64,000 bases of DNA, taken from contig NZ_BSTD01000005.1 of the NCBI RefSeq assembly GCF_030269325.1, positions 949,391 to 1,013,390 on the forward strand, written 5' to 3'. Each line of letters starts with the position of its first letter. Positions within the stretch are counted from its first letter, which is position 1. The position numbers and the translations under genes are program-made. Below the pieces are notes generated by a model that saw nothing but the letters and a program-made list of their open reading frames with translations, was not told the origin of the DNA and made no database searches. Positions 15,121-24,900 of the stretch are shown here, one piece after another. The DNA comes from Amycolatopsis sp. NBRC 101858. Lineage in GTDB: Bacteria > Actinomycetota > Actinomycetes > Mycobacteriales > Pseudonocardiaceae.

Positions 15121-18090
15121 TTGTTCGGTCGCGGCGGTAGCCGAGGAAAACGGGGACGGGACGCACACTCGGGCGCGTGGCAGCCGCCCGAGCAGGTCCG
15201 CGCGGCGCGGAACGGCTCGGGCGGTGGCAACGGCCGTCGCCTGACCGGCGAGCAGGCGATCCCCGCGTACACCCCGTCGATCGCGGTGAGAAGCATCGAC
15301 GGGCACCTGGTCCGCACGGGCGTCGAGGTCTACGCCTGGTACCGGCTGGCGCCGCAGCGCTGGTCGTTCCGCTCGGACTCGCAGCGGCGCGACCTCGTCG
15401 CGGCCATCGCCGGCCAGTACGCCGAGCTGCAGGGCCGCTGGCTGCACCTGCGCGTGACCAACCGGCCGTACCCGATCCGGATGTGGGCCGAGGCGCACGT
15501 CTACAACGCCCACGGCCGCCCCGGCGACGTCCCGGGCGCCCTGTCGTTCGACGACTACCTGATCGGCGAGCAGCAGCAGCTCATGGGCCGCTCGATGGCC
15601 GAAAAAGAGGTCTACCTCGGCGTCCAGGTGCAGACCCGGCGGATGGTCGACCGCGCGGTCGAACGCGCCGCGCCGGTGCTGCGCAAGATCCTGCCCGAGG
15701 CCGTCGACGCCGAGCTGACCGCGCTGGACTCCGAGGTCGAGCACCTCGACCAGGTCATCGGCAGCGCCGGGCTGGAAGGCCGTCCGGTGCACGCCGAGGA
15801 GATGTCCTGGCTGATGCACCGCTCCTGCTCGCTGGGCCTGCCCGCGCCGCGGAACATGCCCGCCGTGCCGGGCGCGGCCTGGGAGCCCGAGGACCTGGCC
15901 AGCTTCACCGACGCCGCCGACTACTACGCCGACCCGTACGCCCCGACCGTGACCGTCCGCGGCCGCACCGGCTCCAACGCCGGCGTCTCGCGGCACCTGG
16001 CGATCTTGACGGTGGGGCAGATGCACGGCCTGCAGATCCCCGAGGTCGACGACCCGTGGATCCAGCACGCCGACCGGCTGCCCGCCGCCGTCGAGGTGTC
16101 CGCGCGCATCTACGTCCGGCGCCCCGAGGAAGTCGCGGGCGAGCTGCAGCGGCAGATGAACAAGGTGCGCTCGCAGGTCAAGCACTACACCGACGAGCAC
16201 GAGCTGGAGCCGCCGCAGTCGCTCAACCGGCAGGCCGGGCGCGTGCTGGAGATCGACGACGAGATGACGTCGGGCTTCACCGCGCTCGCCACCCGCGTGC
16301 GCTCGTGGTGGCGGCTGGCGGTGTCCGGCCCGACCGAGCGCGACGCGCTGCGCCTGGCCCAGCAGCTGCTCGACCTCTACAAGCCGAAGATCGCCATCGA
16401 GCACCCCGAGGCCCAGTACGCGATGGCCCGGGAGTTCATCCCGGGCGAGCCGCTGGCCTCGGCGGCGTACATGCGCCGCGGGTCGGTGGTCTGGGCGTCC
16501 TCGGCGGTCCCGACGGCGACCGCGGAGGTCGGCGACCGCCGCGGCATCCTGCTCGGCGAGACGTGCACGGCGACCCGGCGCCCGGTGGCGTGGGACCCGT
16601 GGATGGCCCAGGAGATCCGTGACGGCTCGGGCCTGACCGCGATGGTCGCCGGCCTGGGTGGCGGCAAGTCGTTCCTCGGCGGCGGCATCGTCTACAAGAC
16701 GCTGCGCGCGGGGGCGAACTGGACGATCCTCGACCCGTCCGGCCCGCTGTCGCGGCTGTGCGACCTGCCGGAGCTGCGCCCGTACGCGCGCCCGATCAAC
16801 CTGCTCAACGCCCAGCCCGGGATCCTGAACCCGTACCGGGTGGTCGCCGAGCCGCTGATCGAGCACTTCATGGACGAGGACGACCCGGAGCGCTCCTGGC
16901 GCCGCGAGAAGGCCCTGGCGGGCGCGACCCGGCGCCGGCTGGTCCTGGACGTCCTCACGGGTGTCCTGCCGTACGAGGTCTCGCGCATGGCGCAGACCCG
17001 GATCGTGCTGCTGCGTGCGGTCCGCACGGTCGGCGGCCGGTTCGACGCGGACCCCGGCCAGGTAATCGATGCGCTCCGGCGCGATTCGAGCGAGCACCAC
17101 GAGCACGCGGGCGTCGTCGCCGACTTCCTCGACGAGATGCGCGAGCGGATGGCGCTGCTCATCCCGGAGTCGGACGCGGACCCGTATTCGGAGACCCGCG
17201 ACGACCGCCTGACGGTGCTGACGATGGCCGGCCTGACCCTGCCGAAGGACGGCGTCCCCCGCGAGTACTGGACGGACGCGGAGTCCCTCGGCGTCGAGAT
17301 GCTGAACCTGGCGGCGTGGCTGACCCAGCGGTCGGTGTACGAGAAGCCCAAGGAGATGCGCAAGGGCGTCTGGATCGACGAGGCGTTCTTCCTGTCCGAG
17401 GTCCCGACGGGGCGCGTGCTGATGAACCGCTTCGCGCGTGACTCGCGCAAGTGGAACGTCCGCGTGCTGCTGTCGTCCCAGATCCCGGCGGACTTCCTGA
17501 AGATCCAGGGTTTCGTGGCCCTGCTGGACTCGGTGTTCGTCGGCCGTCTCGACGACGACGACGCCCAGGCGGACGCGCTGCGGCTGTTGAAGGTGCCGGT
17601 CGGGGTCGGGTACGAGCAGGTGGTGGCCGCACTGGGCCGCCGCCCGGGCGCGCAGCAGCGCGGCCTGGAGCGCGACGTGGAGCCCCGCCAATTCATCTTC
17701 GGCGACGGCGCGGGCGGGGTCGAGCGCATCCGCGTCGACTTCTCGGGCCCGCACTTGGACCACCTGCGCGCGGTCATGGACACGACACCGGGCTCGAAGG
17801 ACGCGGCATCCCCGCCCCGCCGCCCGGGCAACGAGCTGGCCCTCCCGCACACGGAGGAGAAGAAGCCGTTCGTGGCATCCCCGCCGGAGGACGACATCGA
17901 GCTGGAGCAGGACTTCGAGCTGGCGGCGGAGCTGGAGGTCGGGTTGGCCGACGAGAACCTCCTCGGAGCCCCGGACCCGTTGGCGTCCGAAACGGGCGAG
18001 GTGGAGGGCGGCGTCTCCCCGAACGGCAACGGCGGGCAGCAGCACGCTCGCACGGGCGGAAAGGGCGGCACCGGCCGGGACGCCGCATGA
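15121..18090 (+). CDS. VirB4/TcpF-like type IV secretion ATPase
   Basis: 989 residues from a TTG start at 15121, supported by a GGGAGG ribosome site eight bases upstream and by the stop of the preceding gene at 15117. The N-terminal half carries a VirB4-like domain (for example SFDDYLIGEQQQLMGRSMAEKEVYLGVQV). The ATPase half has Walker A GLGGGKSF near residue 512 and Walker B KGVWIDEAFF near residue 750, then LLSSQIPADFLKIQG, the motif after Walker B in conjugative ATPases. The last 130 residues are acidic and low in complexity. It should power assembly or transport at the membrane. The gene ends with an ATGA overlap to a tiny ORF. Confidence 0.85.
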   Translation: MFGRGGSRGKRGRDAHSGAWQPPEQVRAARNGSGGGNGRRLTGEQAIPAYTPSIAVRSIDGHLVRTGVEVYAWYRLAPQRWSFRSDSQRRDLVAAIAGQYAELQGRWLHLRVTNRPYPIRMWAEAHVYNAHGRPGDVPGALSFDDYLIGEQQQLMGRSMAEKEVYLGVQVQTRRMVDRAVERAAPVLRKILPEAVDAELTALDSEVEHLDQVIGSAGLEGRPVHAEEMSWLMHRSCSLGLPAPRNMPAVPGAAWEPEDLASFTDAADYYADPYAPTVTVRGRTGSNAGVSRHLAILTVGQMHGLQIPEVDDPWIQHADRLPAAVEVSARIYVRRPEEVAGELQRQMNKVRSQVKHYTDEHELEPPQSLNRQAGRVLEIDDEMTSGFTALATRVRSWWRLAVSGPTERDALRLAQQLLDLYKPKIAIEHPEAQYAMAREFIPGEPLASAAYMRRGSVVWASSAVPTATAEVGDRRGILLGETCTATRRPVAWDPWMAQEIRDGSGLTAMVAGLGGGKSFLGGGIVYKTLRAGANWTILDPSGPLSRLCDLPELRPYARPINLLNAQPGILNPYRVVAEPLIEHFMDEDDPERSWRREKALAGATRRRLVLDVLTGVLPYEVSRMAQTRIVLLRAVRTVGGRFDADPGQVIDALRRDSSEHHEHAGVVADFLDEMRERMALLIPESDADPYSETRDDRLTVLTMAGLTLPKDGVPREYWTDAESLGVEMLNLAAWLTQRSVYEKPKEMRKGVWIDEAFFLSEVPTGRVLMNRFARDSRKWNVRVLLSSQIPADFLKIQGFVALLDSVFVGRLDDDDAQADALRLLKVPVGVGYEQVVAALGRRPGAQQRGLERDVEPRQFIFGDGAGGVERIRVDFSGPHLDHLRAVMDTTPGSKDAASPPRRPGNELALPHTEEKKPFVASPPEDDIELEQDFELAAELEVGLADENLLGAPDPLASETGEVEGGVSPNGNGGQQHARTGGKGGTGRDAA

Positions 18091-18200
18091 GCGCCGCCCG
18101 GACCCGAAGTAGCCGCACCGCCCCCGGCTGCGAGGGGCGGGCCTGCCGTCCCCCGCGGACGGTCGCATCCACGCGGGCGACCGCGGAGGGTGCCGCATGA
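18087..18200 (+). CDS. Possible 37-residue linker ORF
   Basis: An ATG at 18087 overlaps the VirB4-like stop as ATGA, and the TGA at 18198-18200 overlaps the ATG of the next gene as ATGA. The 37 codons encode a basic Arg/Ala-rich peptide with two cysteines. Exact coupling at both ends suggests ribosomes may pass straight through. The peptide resembles nothing known and could be translational filler, not a functional product. Confidence 0.35.
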   Translation: MSAARTRSSRTAPGCEGRACRPPRTVASTRATAEGAA

Positions 18201-20278
18201 ACACCCTGCTGACGTTGGCGGTGCTGCTGACGCTGGCCGCCGCATGGCACGCGCTGAAGCGCCGCATCAAGGAAGGCCCGAAGGCACGCCGCGTCCCGAG
18301 CCGCAAGGCGACGATGTTCGCCGTCATGCTGGTGCTCGGCCTGCAGGCCATCGCCACGGCTCCCGCGGCGAGCGCGGCGGCCTGCGGTGAGGCGCCGAAC
18401 CCGGAGCGTCCGGGCGCGGGCATGGTCGGCGCGATCGATCCGCCGGAGGGCCACGGCGAACCGAACAGCGCCTACATCGACTACGGCTACGCGGGCATGG
18501 TCTGGAACACCTTCGAGACCGACTGCTCGGGGATCAACCTCACCCCGGCGGGGTCCACTTTGGACAGCTGGGGCGGCAACCAGCTGTTCAACCTGGGCAA
18601 GAACATCGTCGGTGCCACCAACTCGCTGCACTACACGGTGCTCGAGGGCGGTCTGCTGAACCCGATCTACGCCGCGGTGAAGTCGGGTGCCGAGAAGGTC
18701 TACAACAACATCTACGCCCAGTTGTTCGGGCTGGTCGCGCTGATCCTGTCGATCATGATGTTCCGCAACATCTGGCGAGGTGACCTGGCCGCGGTCAGCA
18801 AACGGGCGCTCTACGCGCTGGCCGGGATCTGGCTGGCCGCGTCGTCGCTGGCGATGCTGCGGTACTTCGACCCGATCGACAAAGCGATCGTCCAGACCAC
18901 CACGAACATCCAGGCGGGCTTCGTCGACGAGAGCGGCGACCGGATCGTCCGCGACATCCTGCCCACCCAGCTCCACACGCAGATCGTCTACAACAACTGG
19001 CTGCGCGGGGAGTTCGGCACGCCCACGGCACCGCAGGCCGAGCAGTACGGCAAGCCACTGCTCGACGCCCAGGCGTTCACCCGCAACCAGCTGGTGAACG
19101 GCGACGACGGCAACCAGTCCGTCATCGACGGCAAGAAGAACGCCTACAAGGACATCTCCACCAAGCTCGGCCCCGCGACCGGCTACTTCACCGGCGAGGC
19201 CGGCGGCCGCACCGGCGCCGGCTTCCTCTCGCTCGGCCAAGCCCTCGTCTACTCGCTCTTCCAGCTCCTCGCCAAGGCGAGTGTCCTGCTCGCCCAGGTC
19301 CTGATCCGCCTCTTCGCGCTCACCGCGCCGCTGATCGGGCTCGTCGCCCTGCTGCACCCGGAGATCCTGCGCCGCGTGCTCAAGGTCGCCGGCGGGGTGG
19401 CCTTCAACCTCGTCGTGCTCTCGGTGCTCGCCGGGGTGCACGCGCTGCTGCTGCAGGCCATCTTCGACGCCGGGAACTCGCTGAACATGCTCACGCAGAT
19501 GGTCCTCGCCGGGCTCATCACCGTGCTGCTGTTCATGGTCGGCCGCCCGGTCCGGCGGCTGTGGCAGATGGTCGAGATGTCGGTCAGCATGGTCGGCGCC
19601 GCCGTGCCGTCGCCCGGGGGCGGGATCTTCTCCCGCTTCAAGCGCAACCGCACCGGCCCGACACCGCAGGACGAGTTCTGGCAGAACGTGCGCGACACCG
19701 ACGACGTCGTCGACGGCGAGCAGCGCGGTCCGCTCGGGGCGACCCACGGTGGTGGCCGGTTCCGGCCGGAAGCCACGATCTTCGCCAACGCCCAGCGGCT
19801 CGACAACACCTCGGGTGCGGGCCGCCCGGCCGCCGCCTGGTCCGGCGCCTGGCCGGGGGCCATCAACGGGGGTCCGGCGGGCGCGCTGCCCGCGGGCGGA
19901 CGTCCCGGCTCCCCGGTGTACGGCCAGTACAACCCGGCCGGCGGTGACCCCGGCGACTACGTCGTCGTCGGCGCGGGCGGCCGTCCGACGCTCCGGCGTG
20001 AGGAAAGCCGGCGTGTCGACACCTCGCCGGTCGCCGATCGCCGCTGGACCGACGAGCCCGAGCCCGTCGTCGTGCCGTCCGACCTGCGCACGCCCGAGTC
20101 CGGCTTCAGCGACTACACGCCGCAGGACGTGCCGCGGACGCCGGGCGTGCGGGCGCAGCCGCGGCGCGTCGACCCCGAAGTCGTCGCCGGCAAGCCGGTC
20201 TTCGTGCTGTACCGGCCGTCGCGGGGCATCGAAGTGCGCGAAGAACCGCGGGACACCGACCAAGTCATGGGGCGGTGA
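18197..20278 (+). CDS. VirB6/TrbL-like polytopic membrane protein
   Basis: 693 residues. It starts with a membrane helix (LLTLAVLLTLAAAWHAL), a basic loop, a second helix (MFAVMLVLGLQAIATA) and an AASA site, so it has a signal-like region. A Cys-containing extracytoplasmic domain follows. A cluster of about six helices comes next (LFGLVALILSIMMF, ALYALAGIWLAASSLAML, ALVYSLFQLLAKASVLLAQVLIRLF, VAFNLVVLSVLAGVHALLL, MVLAGLITVLLFMVG). A cytoplasmic Pro/Gly-rich tail of about 230 residues completes it. The layout matches the TrbL/VirB6 channel subunit. Its position between VirB4-like and VirB8-like genes supports this. Confidence 0.75.
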   Translation: MNTLLTLAVLLTLAAAWHALKRRIKEGPKARRVPSRKATMFAVMLVLGLQAIATAPAASAAACGEAPNPERPGAGMVGAIDPPEGHGEPNSAYIDYGYAGMVWNTFETDCSGINLTPAGSTLDSWGGNQLFNLGKNIVGATNSLHYTVLEGGLLNPIYAAVKSGAEKVYNNIYAQLFGLVALILSIMMFRNIWRGDLAAVSKRALYALAGIWLAASSLAMLRYFDPIDKAIVQTTTNIQAGFVDESGDRIVRDILPTQLHTQIVYNNWLRGEFGTPTAPQAEQYGKPLLDAQAFTRNQLVNGDDGNQSVIDGKKNAYKDISTKLGPATGYFTGEAGGRTGAGFLSLGQALVYSLFQLLAKASVLLAQVLIRLFALTAPLIGLVALLHPEILRRVLKVAGGVAFNLVVLSVLAGVHALLLQAIFDAGNSLNMLTQMVLAGLITVLLFMVGRPVRRLWQMVEMSVSMVGAAVPSPGGGIFSRFKRNRTGPTPQDEFWQNVRDTDDVVDGEQRGPLGATHGGGRFRPEATIFANAQRLDNTSGAGRPAAAWSGAWPGAINGGPAGALPAGGRPGSPVYGQYNPAGGDPGDYVVVGAGGRPTLRREESRRVDTSPVADRRWTDEPEPVVVPSDLRTPESGFSDYTPQDVPRTPGVRAQPRRVDPEVVAGKPVFVLYRPSRGIEVREEPRDTDQVMGR

Positions 20279-20281
20279 CCG

Positions 20282-20881
20282 ATGCCGATCCGCACCAACC
20301 GCGGCCGCACCGCGGTCTACCGGCGCCTGTGGGGCTGGCCGCTGCGCTCGCCCCGCCACCTGATGGGGACGCTGATCTTCCTGGCGATCCTCGTCACCGC
20401 GCTCGGCATCGTGCTGCCGAAGGTGGTCGGCAAACCGCAGGCCAAGGCGTCACCCCCGGCCGGGACGACCACGTCCGTCACCGCGACCCCGCCGGGTGTC
20501 GCGGCGCCGGTCCCGACGTCGAACCTGCCGACGCGGCTGTCCGCGCCGCTGGCCACCCCGACGACGGCGGCGCCCAACGGGGACGCCGTCCGCGTCGCCA
20601 AGGAGTGGGCCGCGGCCTGGGTCGACCACCCGGCCGGGATCACCTCCGAACAGTGGCTGGCCAAGCTGAAACCCTTCACCACCGAGGAGTACCTGCCGGT
20701 GATGGCGTCGGTCGACCCGGCGAACGTCCCGGCGACGAAGGTCACCGGTGAGCCGGTCGTCGGCACGTCCTACACCAGCTCGGTGCAGCTGACGATCCCG
20801 ACCGACGGGCCCAAGCTGGCCATCACGGTCGTCAACACCAACGCGGGCTGGCGCGTCGCCGACTACGACCAGGCGAGCTGA
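20282..20881 (+). CDS. VirB8/TcpC-like bitopic membrane protein
   Basis: 199 residues. A basic cytoplasmic N-terminus (RNRGRTAVYRRLWGWPLRSPRH in overlapping parts) is followed by one helix (LMGTLIFLAILVTALGIVL), a Pro/Thr/Ala-rich linker of about 60 residues and a compact C-terminal domain (residues about 105-199, GDAVRVAKEWAAAWVDHP to GWRVADYDQA). That domain reads like an NTF2-like fold, as in VirB8 and TcpC. It starts three bases after the preceding stop. Confidence 0.65.
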   Translation: MPIRTNRGRTAVYRRLWGWPLRSPRHLMGTLIFLAILVTALGIVLPKVVGKPQAKASPPAGTTTSVTATPPGVAAPVPTSNLPTRLSAPLATPTTAAPNGDAVRVAKEWAAAWVDHPAGITSEQWLAKLKPFTTEEYLPVMASVDPANVPATKVTGEPVVGTSYTSSVQLTIPTDGPKLAITVVNTNAGWRVADYDQAS

Positions 20882-20883
20882 CC

Positions 20884-21885
20884 GTGCGGCGGCTGGGGTT
20901 GTGGCTGGGGCTGGTCGTGTTCGTCGCGATCGGTGCCCTGGTCGTCACCGCCGTCGCCGCCAAGGTCGTCATCGACAACCAGCAGGCGCAGGCCCGAGGC
21001 GTTTCGCTGATGAGCTGCGACGCCTCGGTCGGGCCGACCCAGCCGGGCGAGGGCGACCGCGGCACGGTCGACGCGTCGAAGCTGGACGACGAGCAGAAGG
21101 GGACCGTCGCGCTGATCATCACGATCGGCAAGCAGCGGTCGCTGGCGCCGCGCGCGTGGCAGGTCGCGATCCAGGCCGGGATGACCGAGTCCGGGCTGCA
21201 CAACCTCACCTACGGTGACCGCGACTCCCTCGGCATCTTCCAGATGCGCCCGTCGATGGGCTGGGGCACGGTGGCGCAGGTCACCGACCCGACGTACGAG
21301 GTCAACAAGTTCTACGACGTGCTGCTCGCGGTCCCGGACTGGGAAAACCGGCGCCCGGGCGAGGCCGCGCAGGCCGTCGAGCGCTCGGGCTTCCCGGATC
21401 GCTACCACAAGTGGGAGCCGATGGCGGCGACGCTGGTGCAGAACGTCGGCCAGGTCGTCGACGTCGTCGCCTGCGGCACCGGCATGGGGCAGCTGCTGCC
21501 GCCGAGCCAGGCCGCCGGCAAGGCGATCAGCTTCGCGCTGGGCGAGCAGGGCAAGCCGTACGTGTGGGGCGCCACGGGCCCGAATTCGTACGATTGTTCC
21601 GGTCTGATGTTGCGCGCGTACGAGTCGGCCGGGATCATCCTGCCGCGGGTTTCGCGCGACCAGTACCACGCGGGCGCGCTGCTGCCGGTGCGCGACGCGC
21701 AGCCCGGTGACCTGCTGTTCCTCGCCAACGACCCGTCGAACCCGGACACGATCCACCACGTGATGATGTACCTGGGCGACGGCAAGATCGTCGAGGCGCA
21801 GCAGACCGGTGTCCCGGTGCACACGCGGCCGTTCTCGTTCGACGAGGCCGAAGTGGTGCCGCAGGCGGTCCGCCCCGGCGTTTAG
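20884..21885 (+). CDS. CwlT-like bifunctional peptidoglycan hydrolase (lytic domain plus NlpC/P60)
   Basis: 333 residues from GTG 20884, two bases after the VirB8-like stop. One N-terminal helix (LWLGLVVFVAIGALVVTAVAA) anchors it. The middle has a lysozyme/transglycosylase-like segment, AIQAGMTESGLHNL (Glu102) with DSLGIFQMRPSMGWG. The C-terminal NlpC/P60 domain has catalytic Cys238 in NSYDCSGLML and His292 in HHVMMYLGDGKIVEA. Tn916/ICEBs1-type conjugation systems use the same two-domain VirB1-like enzyme to open the cell wall for the secretion channel, and it occupies the expected place in the operon. Confidence 0.85.
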   Translation: MRRLGLWLGLVVFVAIGALVVTAVAAKVVIDNQQAQARGVSLMSCDASVGPTQPGEGDRGTVDASKLDDEQKGTVALIITIGKQRSLAPRAWQVAIQAGMTESGLHNLTYGDRDSLGIFQMRPSMGWGTVAQVTDPTYEVNKFYDVLLAVPDWENRRPGEAAQAVERSGFPDRYHKWEPMAATLVQNVGQVVDVVACGTGMGQLLPPSQAAGKAISFALGEQGKPYVWGATGPNSYDCSGLMLRAYESAGIILPRVSRDQYHAGALLPVRDAQPGDLLFLANDPSNPDTIHHVMMYLGDGKIVEAQQTGVPVHTRPFSFDEAEVVPQAVRPGV

Positions 21886-21982
21886 CATGGGTCTCGAGGG
21901 CCTTGACACGAATCGGCCGATTCACCCGACGTCGCGGCGCTTTCCACGAGCAGGTGGCCGCGTACTGGCAGAGGATGAGCAC

Positions 21983-24900
21983 GTGGGACGCAAATTCGGC
22001 AAGCGAGGCAAGCCCGGCGCGGGCGAGCCCCAGGACCCGGCGGCGCTGTTCGGCGCGCCCCAGCCGCCCCGGCAGTCGGCTCGCCCCGCGTCCAGCACGC
22101 CGCTGTCCGACCAGCTGAGCCAGGGCTACCCGGGTGTCGACGCGGGGTACGTGGTGCTGCCCCGGTCGCTGGCCGAGGGGATGTCGCTGCCGTGGCAGCA
22201 GCAGATGGCGGCGTTGCTGGCCCAGTTCCACGCGGAGCACGCGGCGCTGGCGTGGCCGATCTACCGCGTGGTGCCATCGCGCTACGAGAAGCTGGCGGAC
22301 CTCGACGAGGAGCAGCTCGCGGAGGCGGGCTACCTGGTGGAGATGGACGCGGACGGCGAGATGGTCTACCGCGAGCGGAGTGGCCGGAAGGTCGAGGACC
22401 CGGAGAACACGTCGGTCTTGGTGTCGTCGCTGGACCCGATCCCCCGGCCGGCGGCCCGCCCGTCGCCGCCACCGCCGGGGGTCCGGCCGCCAGGGCAGGC
22501 ACCGGCACCGATGAACATCGGCCCGGCGCCGGTGTGGCGGACGGTGCCCCAGCCACCGCCGGGCAGGCCGGCGCAGGGCGTGAGCCCGACGTGGAGCCGA
22601 GGGCGTCCGCAGGGGGAGGACCGCGAGTGGTCGGAGCCGGACTTGCCGGGCCCAGCGAAGCCGGCCCGGCACGCGGCTCCGGAGGCGCCTTCCGGGACTT
22701 CTGCCGGGACTCCTTCCGGGGCTTCGGAGGTCGGGGGCGCGCACGCGGCTGTCGAGACCGGTTGGCAGCGACCTGAGCCGTCGGCTGCCCGGCCGGCGGA
22801 ACCCGAGCCGTCGGCGGCTCGGGCGGTGGAGATGCGTCCGGCTGAGGAGGCGTTCACCCAGGAGCCGGCACTTGAGGCGGAACCGGCTCCGACGGAGCCT
22901 GGGAACGCGGTCGAGCCGTCGTATTCAGCGGAACGGATCGAGCCGGACGAGGCCGCGGTGCCGGAGGAACCGGAGCCGCGGGATGGAGCCGAGGCGCCGG
23001 CGCCGGCGGACGCCGCCCAGCCTGCGGCGACGGTGGAAGCGGAGCCGCGGGAAGCGGTCCAGCCGAAGGCGGCAGCGCCCGCAACAGTCGAAGACGGGCC
23101 GCGGGGCGCGGTTCAGCCTGAAGCGGCTGAATCGGCGCTGGCTGAGGTCGAGCGTGATGCGGTTCAGGCTGAAGCGACTGAACCCGCACCGGTCGAACAC
23201 GAGCGGCGTGATGCGATTCGGCCTGGTGCGGCGGGGCCTGCATCGGCTGAGCCCCTGCCACTGGATGAGCCCCAGACCGAAGCGACCGAACCGGCGCGGG
23301 CTGAGGTCGAGCCGCGTGATGCGGTTCAGGCTGAAGCGACCGAACCCGCGCGGGCCGAACACGAGCCGCGTGATGAGGTTCAGCCTGATGCGGCCGCTCC
23401 TACGTCGGCTGAGCCCCTGTCGCTGGATGTGGCCCAGGCCGAATCGGCCGAACCCGCGCCGGTCGAACACGGACACCGGGATGTGGTCCAGCCTGGAGCT
23501 GCTGCGCCTGCATCCGCTGAGCCTGCGGAGCGGGATGTAGCTCAGCCGGAGGCAGGTGCGCCGTCGTCGGAGCTTGAGCTGGGGGATATCGCGGAGTCCG
23601 AGGCTGCGGCGGTGTCCGCTGCTCAAGCGTCTGAGCAGCCGGTGGAACCCCAGTCCGGTGGCGTGCCTGCGGTCTCGCCGCCGCAGTCGACTTCAGGGCA
23701 GCAGGTGCCTGCCGCTGGGCAGCCGGAATCGTCCGCTGTGCCGCAGCCGCAATCGCCCGCCGCCGACGATCAGCCTGCTGCGCCGTCTGCCGCCGCGCAG
23801 GCGCCTGGCACACCGACGGTCCAGCAACAGCCGCAGGCCTTGCCGCACCCGCTGACTGCGGCAGAGCCGCAGCCAGCAGGATTGCCGACGCAACAGCCAG
23901 CCGCTGCTCAACAAGACCCGACTGCCGGTGTCCAGGCGCCTGGCCAGCCCCAGTCAGCTGGGCAGGAGTCGCCTGGCCAGCCTGAGCGGCCGGAGTTGCC
24001 CGAACAGCAGCAATTGCCGTCAGCCCCGCAGCCGCAGGCAGAGCAGCAGCCCACTGCCGCTCCGCAGCCGGCGGGCCAGGAACCTGCCGGTTCGAAGGCC
24101 TCGCAGCCGCTGCCTGACGTGCAGCAGGCGCCCGCTCAGCAGCCATCGCCTGCCGTGCAGTCGCCTGCCGGTTCACCGATGTCGGCGCCGCAATCGCCCG
24201 TCGTGCAGCCGCCCGGTGGTTCGCAGGCGCCGGGGCCGCAGCAGGTGCCGGCCTCGCAGCAACAGGCGCCGGTTCACCAGCAACCGCCCTCCGGGGCGCA
24301 ATCGCTGGCTCCGCTGCCACTGGGCCAGCAGCAACCCGCCGGTTCGAAGGCACCGGCCCCGCTGCCGCCGCTGGGCGAGCAGCAACCTTCTGGTTCACAG
24401 GCCCCGGCCCCGCAGCAGCCCACTGCAGGTGCGCAGCCACTGGGTGCGCAGCAACCCGCCAGCTCGCAGGCACCGGCCCCGCAGCAGACGCCTGCCGCGC
24501 AGCAGCCGTGGTCAGCGACCCCGCAGCCGCCCGCAGAGCAGCCGCAGCCGGCCCCGCAGCCCGCAGCGCAGCCGCAGCCGGCCCAGCAGCCCGCAGCGCA
24601 GCAGAAGACTCCGCAACAGTCGCCCGCGGCGCAACCGCAGTCGGCCCAGCCGCCCGCAGCGCATCAGCAGCCGCCGGCAGTACAGCAGCCGACTCCGCAG
24701 CAGCCGGTCCAGCACCAAACGCCCGCGGCCCACCAACCCACCCCGCCGCAACCCCCCTGGGCCCCGACCCCCACCCCACCGACCCGCTCCAAGCCGGTCT
24801 TCCCGGGCCCGGAGTCGACCCCCCAGCCCTTCCCGGCCCGCCACGCCGCCCCGGCCCGCCCCGTCTTCCCCGGCCCCGGCACCACGCCCCCGGTCCCGCC

